Source: Pithys albifrons albifrons
Lineage: Eukaryota > Chordata > Aves > Passeriformes > Thamnophilidae
Assembly (NCBI RefSeq): GCF_047495875.1
Contig: NC_092460.1
Span: 41,520,073-41,584,072 of the forward strand
Reading direction: 5' to 3'
Length of the DNA stretch: 64,000 nucleotides
The translations under genes were made by a program, and so were the position numbers. The notes beneath the pieces are model-generated. The model was given only the letters and a program-made list of their open reading frames with translations. It did no database searches and was not told the origin of the DNA. Of this stretch, positions 25,228 to 35,551 are shown piece by piece. Every line of letters begins with the position of its first letter. The stretch's first letter is position 1.

Positions 25228-25332
25228 CCCCTAAGGAACAAAGTTGTTTTTCACCGAGAAAGAAAGATCCAGTCCTGGATTCTCAGATGCATATGAGAAT
25301 CTTTCTAAAGCCATAAGAAATATGTGTCCTGA
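25155..25332. other. Inverted-repeat (hairpin) junction, left edge of inverted block
   Basis: Forward bases 25170-25227 (cttatggc to ctttctt) face inverted bases 25260-25317 (aagaaagatcc to ccataag) with a loop of about 32 bases at 25228-25259. Pairing is imperfect because a C monomer faces a B monomer, but it continues outwards because the whole array is mirrored. The two orientations share ctt at 25225-25227, a 3-bp microhomology. Confidence 0.85.
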
Positions 25333-28006
25333 TACAGTCTTTCTGTCAGGAATCGACTGTTTCACTTGTTAGCAGAAAAATGCTACTCTTTGCGAGCTGA
25401 ACTTCCCCTAAGGAACGAATGCGCTTTGCATCCAGAAGGAGGGCTCCAGTCCTGCATTCTCTGATGCATGTGATTCACTAACCAGAGCCATAAGAATACT
25501 GTGTCCTGATGCCTTCTGTCTGACAGGAATCGACTGTTTCACTTGTTAGCAAATCAGAGTTGCACTTTGCTATTGAGCTTCCCGTAAAGAAACAACAGTG
25601 CTTTGCACCATGAAAGCAAGCTCCAGCCCTGGAGTTTTAGATGCATATGATTTACTTTCCAAAACCATAAGAAATATGTGCTCTGATGTCTCCTGTCTGT
25701 CAGAAATCAAGAGTTTCACGTGTTAGAAGACCAAAGGTGCACTTACCGATAGGAGCTTCCCGTACGTAACAACTGTGTTTTTCACCAAGAAAGAAAGATC
25801 CAGGCCTGGATTCTCAGATGCATATTATTCACTTATCAAAGCCATAAGAAATGTGTGTCCTTATGCCTTCTGTCTTACAGGAATCAGCTGTTTCTCTTGT
25901 TAGCAACGAAAAGTTGCACTTTGCGAGATGAGCTTCCCCTAAGGAACAACGCTGTTTCACACCGAGAAAGAAAGATCCAGTCCTGGATTCTCAGATGGAT
26001 ATGAGAATCTTTCTAAAGCCATAAGAAATGTGTGTCCTGATACATTCTTTCTGTCAGGAATCGACTGTTTCACTTGTTAGCAGAAAAATGCTACTCTTTG
26101 CGAGCTGAACTTTTCGTATGGAACACCTGTGCTTTGCATCCAGAAAGAGAGCTCCAGTCCTGGATACTCTGATGCATGTGATTCACTAGTCAGAGACATA
26201 AGAATACTGTGTCCTGATGCCTTCTGTCTGACAGGAATCGACTGTTTCACTTGTTAGCAAAGCAGAGTTGCACTTTGCTCGTTGAGTTTCCCTTAAAGAA
26301 ACAACAGTGCTTTGCACCATGAAAGCAAGCTCCAGCCCTGGAGTTTTAGATGCATATGATTTACTTTCCAAAACCATAAGAAATATGTGCCCTGATGTCT
26401 CCTGTCTGTCAGAAATCAAGAGTTTCACGTGTTAGAAGAGCAAAGGTGCACTTTGCGATAAGAGCTTCCCGTACGTAACAACTGTGTTTTTCACTACGAA
26501 AGAAAGCTCCAGACCTGCATTCTCGAATGCATATGATTCACTTATCGAAGCCATAAGAAATATGTGTCCTCATGCCTTCTGTCTTGCAAGAATCAACTCT
26601 TTCTCTTGTTAGGAACGAAAAGTTGCACTTTGAGAGATGAGCTTCCCCTAAGGAAGAAGGTTGTTTTTCACCGAGAAAGAAAGATCCAGGCCTGGATTCT
26701 AAGCCATAAAGCCTGATACATTCTTTCTGTCATGAATCGACTTTTTCACTTGTTAGCAGAAAACTGCTACTCTTTACAAGCTGAACTTCCACTAAGGAAC
26801 AGCTGTGCTTTGCATCCAGAAAGAGAGCTCCAGTCCTTGATTCTCTGACGCGTGTGATTCACTAACCACATCCATAAGAATACTGTGTCCTGATGCCTTC
26901 TGTCTGACAGGAATCGACTGTTTCACTTGTTAGCAAAGCAAAGTTGCACTTTGCTCGTTGAGCTTCCCCTAAGGAACAACAGTGCTTTGCATCCAGAAAG
27001 AGAGCTCCAATCCTGGATTCTCTGATGCATGTGATTCACTAGCCAGAGCCATAAGAATACTGTGTCCTGATGCCTCCTGTCTGACAGGAATCGACTGTTT
27101 CACTTGTTAACAAAGCAAAGTTGCACTTTGCTCGTTGAGCTTCCCCTAAAGAACAATTGTGCTTTTCACCGTGAAAGCAAGCTCCAGTCCAGGAGTTTTA
27201 GATGCATATGATTTACTTTCCAAAACCATAACAAATATGTGCCCTGATGTCTCCTGTCCGTCAGAAATCCAGAGTTCACGTGTTAGAAGAGCAAAGGTGC
27301 ACTTTGCGATAAGAGCTTCCCGTACGTAACAACTGTGTTTTTCACCAAGAAAGAAAGCTCCAGACCTGCATTCTCGAATGCATATGATTCACTTATCGAA
27401 GCCATAAGAAATGTGTGTCCTTATGCTTTCTGTCTTGCAAGAATCAGCTGTTTCTCTTGTTAGCAACGAAAAGTTGTACTTTGCGAGATGAGCTTCCCTT
27501 AAGGAACAAAGTTGTTTTTCACGGAGAAAGAAAGATCCAGGCCTGGATTCTCAGATGCATATTATTCACTTATCAAAGCCATAAGAAATGTGTGTCCTTA
27601 TGCCTTCTGTCTTACAAGAATCAGCTGTTTCTCTTGTTAGCAACGAAAAGTTGCACTTTGCGAGATGAGCTTCCCCTAAGGAACAACGCTGTTTCTCACC
27701 GAGAAAGAAAGATCCAGTCCTGGATTCTCAGATGTATATGAGAATCTTTCTAAAGCCATAAGAAATATGTGTCCTGATACATTCTTTCTGTCAGGAATCG
27801 ACTGTTTCACTTGTTAGCAGAAAAATGCTACTCTTTGCGAGCTGAACTTCCCGTATGGAACAACTGTGCTTTGCATCCAGAAAGAGAGCTCCAGTCCTGG
27901 ATACTCTGGTGCATGTGATTCACTAACCAGATCCATAAGAATACTGTCTCCTGATGCCTTCTGTCTGAGAGGAATCGACTGTTTCACTTGTTAGCAAATC
28001 AAAGTT
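25228..28006 (-). repeat. Inverted satellite block, about 2.78 kb
   Basis: From 25228 the sequence reads as reverse complement: cccctaaggaac, tcaccgagaaagaaag, ccataagaaatatg and cttgttagcag replace their forward forms, until forward sequence resumes at ttcttatgg (28005). Reading the minus strand, cycles start at 27821 (6-mer, 1061 bp), 26760 (4-mer with a 33-bp deletion, 676 bp) and 26084 (4-mer, 709 bp), with partial monomers at both ends. Markers such as the reverse complement of gttgtttctttagggg and the deleted B monomer are of right-arm type. It could be a real inversion or an assembly error; the sequence alone cannot decide. Confidence 0.95.
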
Positions 28007-29892
28007 CTTATGGTTTTGATAAGTGAATCATATGCATTCGAGAATGCAGGTTTGGAGCTTCCTTTCTTGGTGAAAAACACAGTTGTTACGTACGGGAAGC
28101 TCCTCTCGCAAAGTGCACCTTTGCTCTTCTAACAAGTGAAACTCTTGATTTCTGACAGACAGGAGACATCAGGGCACATATTTCTTATGGTTTTAGAAAG
28201 TAAATAATATACATCTAAAATTCCAGGGCTGGAGCTTGCTTTCACTGTGCAAAGCACTGTTGTTTCTTTAGGGGAAGGTCAACGAGCAAAGTGCAACTTT
28301 GCTTTCCTAACAAGTGAAACAGTCGATTCCTGTCAGACAGAAGGCATCAGGACACAGTATTCTTATGGCTCTGGCTAGTGAATCACATGCATTAGAGAAT
28401 CCAGGACTGGAGCTCTCTTTCTGGATGCAAAGTACTGTTGTTCCTTAGGGGAAATTCAGCTCGCAAAGAGTAGCATTTTTCTGCTAACAAGTGAAACAGT
28501 CGATTCCTGACAGAAAGACTGTATCAGGACACATATTTCTTATGGCTTTAGAAAGATTCTCATATGCATTTAGAATCCAGGACTGGATCTTTCTTTCTCG
28601 GTGAAAAACAGCGTTGTTCCTTAGGGGAAGCTCATCTCGCAAAGTGCAACTTTTCGTTGCTAACAAGAGAAACAGCTGATTCTTGCAAGATAGAAGGCAT
28701 GAGGACACACAATTCTTATGGCTTTGAAAAGTGAATAATATGCATCTGAGAATCCAGGACTGGATCTTTCTTTCTCGGTGAAAAACAACTTTGTTCCTTA
28801 AAGGAAGCTCAACTCGCAAAATGCGACTTTACGTTGCTAACAAGAGAAACAGCTGATCCTTGCAAGACAGAAGGCATAAGGACACACATTTCTTATGGCT
28901 TTGATAAGTGAATCATATGCATCTGAGAATGCAGGTTTGGAGCTTCCTTTCTTGGTGAAAACACAGTTGTTACGTACGGGAAGCTCCTCTCGCAAAGTGC
29001 ACCTTTGCTCTTCTAACACGTGAAACTCTTGATTTCTGACAGACAGGAGACATCAGGGCACATATTTCTTAGGGTTTTGGAAAGTAAATCATATGCATCT
29101 AAAACTCCAGAGCTGGAGCTTGCTTTCACTGTGCAAGGCACTGTTGTTCATTAGGGAGAGCTCAACGAGCAAAGTGCAACTTTGCTTTGCTAACAAGTGA
29201 AACAGTCTATTCCTGTCAGACAGAAGGCATCAGGACACAGTATTCCTATGGCTCTGGCTAGTGAATCACATGCATCAGAGAATCCAGGACTGGAGCTCTC
29301 TTTCTGGATGCAAAGCACTGTTGTTCCTTAGGGAAGCTCAACGAGCAAAGTGCAACTTTGCTTTGCTAACAAGTGAAACAGTCGATTCCTGTCAGACAGG
29401 AGGCATCAGGACACAGTATTCTTATGGCTCTGGCTAGTGAATCACATGCATCAGAGAATCCAGGACTGGAGCTCTCTTTCTGGATGCAAAGCACTGTTGT
29501 TCCTTAGGGGAAGCTCAACGAGCAAAGTGCAACTTTGCTTTGCTAACAAGTGAAACAGTCTATTCCTGTCAGACAGGAGGCATCAGGACACAGTATTCTT
29601 ATGGCTCTGGCTAGTGAATCACATGCATCAGAGAATCCAGGACTGGAGCTCTCTTTCTGGATGCAAAGCACTGTTGTTCCTTAGGGGAAGCTCAACGAGC
29701 AAAGTGCAACTTTGCTTTGCTAACAAGTGAAACAGTCGATTCCTGTCAGACAGAAGGCATCAGGTCACAGTATTCTTATGGCTCTTGTTAGTGAATCACA
29801 TGCATTAGAGAATCCAGGCCTGGAGCTCTCTTTCTGGATGCAAAGCGCACTTGTTCCTTAGGGGAAGTTCAGCTCGCAAAGAGTAGCATTAT
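28007..29892 (+). repeat. Left-type island on the right side of the inversion
   Basis: A partial D plus E and Ft to 28479, then an 8-monomer cycle B-C-D-E-F-F-F-Ft (28480-29892, 1413 bp). Marks are left type: gaaagactgtatc and gcatttagaatcc in B, gcaaagtactgttgttcc with ggggaaattcag just before it, aggaggcatc F monomers and a gcgcacttgttcc Ft. The E monomer at 29024-29160 has private changes (ttcttagggttttgg, gcaaggcac, ttcattagggagagc). This is the only cycle with four F-type monomers. Confidence 0.85.
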
Positions 29893-32496
29893 TCTGCTAA
29901 CAAGTGAAACAGTCGATTCCTGCCAGAAAGACTGTATCAGGACACATATTTCTTATGGCTTTAGAAAGATTCTCACATGCATCTGAGAAGCCAGGACTGG
30001 ATCTTTCTTTCTCGGTGAAAAACAACTTTGTTCCTTAAAGGAAGCTCAACTCGCAAAATGCGACTTTACGTTGCTAACAAGAGAAACAGCTGATCCTTGC
30101 AAGACAGAAGGCATAAGGACATATATATCTTATGGCTTTGGTAAGTGAAACATATGCATTCGAGAATGCAGGTCTGGAGCTTTCTTTCTTGGTGAAAAAC
30201 ACAGTTGTTACGTACCGGAAGCTCTTATCGCAAAGTGCACCTTTGCTCTTCTAACACGTTAACCTCTTGATGTCTGACAGACAGGAGACATCAGGGCACA
30301 TATTTCTTATGGTTTTGGAAAGTAAATCATATGCATCTAAAACTCCAGGGCTGGAGCTTGCTTACATGGTGCAAAGCACTGTTGTTTCTTTAGGGGAAGC
30401 TCAACGAGCAAAGTGCAACCCTTCTTTGCTAACAAGTGAAACAGTCGATTCCTGTCAGACAGAAGGCATCAGGACACAGTATTTTTATGGCTCTGGTTAG
30501 TGAATCACATGCATCAGAGAATGCAGGACTGGAGCCCTCTTTCTGGATGCAAAGCACAGTTGTTCCTTAGGGGAAGTTCAGCTCACAAAGAGTAGCATTT
30601 TTCTGCTAACAAGTGAAACAGTTGACTCCTGCCAGAAAGAATGAATCAGGACACATATTTCTTATGGCTTTAGAAAGATTCTCATATGCATCTTATAATC
30701 CAGGACTGGATCTTTCTTTCTTGGTGAAAAACAACTTTGTTCCTTACGGGAAGCTCAACTCGCAAAGTGCGACTTTACGTTGCTAACAAGAGAAACAGCT
30801 GATTCTTGCATGACAGTAAGCATAAGGACAAACATTTCTTATGGCTTTGAAAAGTGAATCATATGCATTCGAGAATGCAGGTTTGGAGCTTCCTTTCTTG
30901 GTGAAAACACAGTTGTTACGTACGGGAAGCTCCTATCGGAAAGTGTACCTTTGCTCTTCTAACACGTGAAACTCTTGATTTCTGACAGACAGGAGACATC
31001 AGAGCACATATTTCTTATGGTTTTGGAAAGTAAATCATATGCATCTAAAACTCCAGGGCTGGAGCTTGCTTTCACTGTGAAAAGCACTGTTGTTAGGGGA
31101 AGCTCAACGAGCAAAGTGCAACTCTGCTTTGCTAACAAGTGAAACAGTCGATTCCTGTCAGACAGAAGGCATCAGGACACAGTATTCTTATGGCTCTGGC
31201 TAGTGAATCACATGCATCAGAGAATCCATGACTGGAGCTCTCTTTCTGGATGCAAAGCACAGTTGTTCCTTAGGGAAAGTTCAGCTTGCAAAGAGTAGCA
31301 TTTTTCTGCTAACAAGTGAAACAGTCGATTCCTGACAGAAAGAATGTATCAGGACACATATTTCTTATGGCTTTAGAAAGATTCTCATATGCATCTTAGA
31401 ATCCAGGCCTGGATCTTTCTTTCTCGGTGAAAAGCAACTTTGTTCCTTAAAGGAAGCTCAACTCGCAAGGTGCGACTTTACGTTGCTAACAAGAGAAACA
31501 GCTGATTCTTGCAAGACAGAAGGCATAAGGACACACATTTCTTATGGCTTTGATAAGTGAATAATATGCATCTGAGAATTCAGGCCTGGATCTTTGTTTC
31601 TCGGTGAAAAACAACTTTGTTCCTTAGGAGAAGCTCATCTCGCAAATGGCAACTTTTCGTTGCTAACAAGAGAAACAGCTGATTCTTGCAAGACAGAGGG
31701 CATAAGGACACACATCTCTTATGGCTTTGATAAGTGAATCATATGCATTCGAGAATGCAGGTCTGGAGCTTTCTTTCTCGGTAAAAAACACAATTGTTAC
31801 GTACGGGAAGCTCTTATCGCAAAGTGCACCTTTGCTCTTCTAACACGTGAAACTCTTGATTTCTGACAGACAGGAGTTATCAGGGCACATATTTCTTATG
31901 GTTTTGGAAAGTAAATCATATGCATCTAAAATTCCAGGGCTGGTGCTTGCTTTCATGGTGCAAAGCACTGTTGTTTCTTTAGGGGAAGCTCAACGAGCAA
32001 AGTGCAACTTTTCGTTAATAACAAGAGAAACAGCTGATTCATGCAAGACAGAAGGCATAAGGTCACAGATTTCTTATGGCTTTGATAAGTGAATAATATG
32101 CATCTGAGAATCCAGGCCTGGATCTTTCTTTCTCGGTGAAAAAGAACTTTGTTCCTTAGGGGAAACTCATCTCGCAAAGTGCAACTTCTCGTTGCTAACA
32201 AGAGAAAGAGTTGATTCTTGCAAGACAGAAGGCATAAGGACATATATTTCTTATGGCTTTGATAAGTCAATCATATGCATTCGAGAATGCAGGTCTGGAG
32301 CTTTCTTTCTTGGTGAAAAACACAGTTGTTACGTACGGGAAGCTCTTATCGCAAAGTGCACCTTTGCTCTTCTAACACGTGAAACTCTTGATTTCTGACA
32401 GACAGGAGACATCAGGGCACATATTTCTTATGGTTTTGGAAAGTAAATCATATGCATCTAAAACTCCAGAGCTGGAGGTTGATTTCATAGTACAAT
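29668..32496 (+). repeat. 2829-bp tandem duplication, first copy
   Basis: Sixteen monomers arranged as cycles 4-4-8 (starts 29893, 30602 and 31305). The same sequence follows at 32497 with few or no visible differences; for example, the conceptual translations I compared across several hundred bases are identical. Limits are set by the shared 11-mer gcactgttgtt at 29668, 32497 and 35326, each 2829 bp apart. Confidence 0.92.
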
Positions 32497-32721
32497 GCAC
32501 TGTTGTTCCTTAGGGGAAGCTCAACGAGCAAAGTGCAACTTTGCTTTGCTAACAAGTGAAACAGTCGATTCCTGTCAGACAGAAGGCATCAGGTCACAGT
32601 ATTCTTATGGCTCTTGTTAGTGAATCACATGCATTAGAGAATCCAGGCCTGGAGCTCTCTTTCTGGATGCAAAGCGCACTTGTTCCTTAGGGGAAGTTCA
32701 GCTCGCAAAGAGTAGCATTAT
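31305..32721 (+). repeat. 8-mer cycle B-C-D-E-C-D-E-Ft
   Basis: This cycle is the hallmark of the right arm, with copies at 31305, 34134, 39088, 44215, 53197 and 62185, each about 1418 bp. The C-D-E trio is present twice. The first E (acaggagttatcagg, ccagggctggtgc) ends with C-like cttttcgttaataac and so links to the second C. The second D has gataagtcaatc, and the second E has gatttcatagtacaat in most copies. These private bases make it easy to track. Confidence 0.9.
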
Positions 32722-35325
32722 TCTGCTAACAAGTGAAACAGTCGATTCCTGCCAGAAAGACTGTATCAGGACACATATTTCTTATGGCTTTAGAAAGATT
32801 CTCACATGCATCTGAGAAGCCAGGACTGGATCTTTCTTTCTCGGTGAAAAACAACTTTGTTCCTTAAAGGAAGCTCAACTCGCAAAATGCGACTTTACGT
32901 TGCTAACAAGAGAAACAGCTGATCCTTGCAAGACAGAAGGCATAAGGACATATATATCTTATGGCTTTGGTAAGTGAAACATATGCATTCGAGAATGCAG
33001 GTCTGGAGCTTTCTTTCTTGGTGAAAAACACAGTTGTTACGTACCGGAAGCTCTTATCGCAAAGTGCACCTTTGCTCTTCTAACACGTTAACCTCTTGAT
33101 GTCTGACAGACAGGAGACATCAGGGCACATATTTCTTATGGTTTTGGAAAGTAAATCATATGCATCTAAAACTCCAGGGCTGGAGCTTGCTTACATGGTG
33201 CAAAGCACTGTTGTTTCTTTAGGGGAAGCTCAACGAGCAAAGTGCAACCCTTCTTTGCTAACAAGTGAAACAGTCGATTCCTGTCAGACAGAAGGCATCA
33301 GGACACAGTATTTTTATGGCTCTGGTTAGTGAATCACATGCATCAGAGAATGCAGGACTGGAGCCCTCTTTCTGGATGCAAAGCACAGTTGTTCCTTAGG
33401 GGAAGTTCAGCTCACAAAGAGTAGCATTTTTCTGCTAACAAGTGAAACAGTTGACTCCTGCCAGAAAGAATGAATCAGGACACATATTTCTTATGGCTTT
33501 AGAAAGATTCTCATATGCATCTTATAATCCAGGACTGGATCTTTCTTTCTTGGTGAAAAACAACTTTGTTCCTTACGGGAAGCTCAACTCGCAAAGTGCG
33601 ACTTTACGTTGCTAACAAGAGAAACAGCTGATTCTTGCATGACAGTAAGCATAAGGACAAACATTTCTTATGGCTTTGAAAAGTGAATCATATGCATTCG
33701 AGAATGCAGGTTTGGAGCTTCCTTTCTTGGTGAAAACACAGTTGTTACGTACGGGAAGCTCCTATCGGAAAGTGTACCTTTGCTCTTCTAACACGTGAAA
33801 CTCTTGATTTCTGACAGACAGGAGACATCAGAGCACATATTTCTTATGGTTTTGGAAAGTAAATCATATGCATCTAAAACTCCAGGGCTGGAGCTTGCTT
33901 TCACTGTGAAAAGCACTGTTGTTAGGGGAAGCTCAACGAGCAAAGTGCAACTCTGCTTTGCTAACAAGTGAAACAGTCGATTCCTGTCAGACAGAAGGCA
34001 TCAGGACACAGTATTCTTATGGCTCTGGCTAGTGAATCACATGCATCAGAGAATCCATGACTGGAGCTCTCTTTCTGGATGCAAAGCACAGTTGTTCCTT
34101 AGGGAAAGTTCAGCTTGCAAAGAGTAGCATTTTTCTGCTAACAAGTGAAACAGTCGATTCCTGACAGAAAGAATGTATCAGGACACATATTTCTTATGGC
34201 TTTAGAAAGATTCTCATATGCATCTTAGAATCCAGGCCTGGATCTTTCTTTCTCGGTGAAAAGCAACTTTGTTCCTTAAAGGAAGCTCAACTCGCAAGGT
34301 GCGACTTTACGTTGCTAACAAGAGAAACAGCTGATTCTTGCAAGACAGAAGGCATAAGGACACACATTTCTTATGGCTTTGATAAGTGAATAATATGCAT
34401 CTGAGAATTCAGGCCTGGATCTTTGTTTCTCGGTGAAAAACAACTTTGTTCCTTAGGAGAAGCTCATCTCGCAAATGGCAACTTTTCGTTGCTAACAAGA
34501 GAAACAGCTGATTCTTGCAAGACAGAGGGCATAAGGACACACATCTCTTATGGCTTTGATAAGTGAATCATATGCATTCGAGAATGCAGGTCTGGAGCTT
34601 TCTTTCTCGGTAAAAAACACAATTGTTACGTACGGGAAGCTCTTATCGCAAAGTGCACCTTTGCTCTTCTAACACGTGAAACTCTTGATTTCTGACAGAC
34701 AGGAGTTATCAGGGCACATATTTCTTATGGTTTTGGAAAGTAAATCATATGCATCTAAAATTCCAGGGCTGGTGCTTGCTTTCATGGTGCAAAGCACTGT
34801 TGTTTCTTTAGGGGAAGCTCAACGAGCAAAGTGCAACTTTTCGTTAATAACAAGAGAAACAGCTGATTCATGCAAGACAGAAGGCATAAGGTCACAGATT
34901 TCTTATGGCTTTGATAAGTGAATAATATGCATCTGAGAATCCAGGCCTGGATCTTTCTTTCTCGGTGAAAAAGAACTTTGTTCCTTAGGGGAAACTCATC
35001 TCGCAAAGTGCAACTTCTCGTTGCTAACAAGAGAAAGAGTTGATTCTTGCAAGACAGAAGGCATAAGGACATATATTTCTTATGGCTTTGATAAGTCAAT
35101 CATATGCATTCGAGAATGCAGGTCTGGAGCTTTCTTTCTTGGTGAAAAACACAGTTGTTACGTACGGGAAGCTCTTATCGCAAAGTGCACCTTTGCTCTT
35201 CTAACACGTGAAACTCTTGATTTCTGACAGACAGGAGACATCAGGGCACATATTTCTTATGGTTTTGGAAAGTAAATCATATGCATCTAAAACTCCAGAG
35301 CTGGAGGTTGATTTCATAGTACAAT
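32497..35325 (+). repeat. 2829-bp tandem duplication, second copy
   Basis: At its start an E monomer of right type (gatttcatagtacaat) passes, within gcactgttgtt, into the F-type end (ccttagggg) that belongs to copy 1, so the monomer spanning 32497 is a hybrid. The private mark catcaggtcacag occurs only at 29760 and 32589, in the same relative place. The copy ends at 35326, where the right-type E continues normally into tctttagggg. Confidence 0.92.
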
Positions 35326-35551
35326 GCACTGTTGTTTCTTTAGGGGAAGCTCAACAAGCAAAGTGCAACTTTGCTTTGCTAACAAGTGAAACAGTCGATT
35401 CCTGTCAGACAGAAGGCATCAGGACACAGTATTCTTATGGCTCTGGCTAGTGAATCACATGCATCAGAGAATCCAGGACTGGAGCCCTCTTTCTGGATGC
35501 AAAGCACAGTTGTTCCTTAGGGGAAGTTCAGCTCACAATGAGTAGCATTTT
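34134..35551 (+). repeat. 8-mer cycle B-C-D-E-C-D-E-Ft, second copy
   Basis: Matches the 31305 copy through the second E. Its Ft differs: it has ggagccctc and gctcacaatgag instead of ggagctctc and gctcgcaaagag, because the 31305 copy received its Ft from the 2829-bp duplication event. Confidence 0.88.

Noticed and set aside
25228..28006. Transposable element inserted in the array
   Set aside because: The whole block is recognisable satellite in reverse orientation, with no terminal repeats, target-site duplication or foreign sequence.
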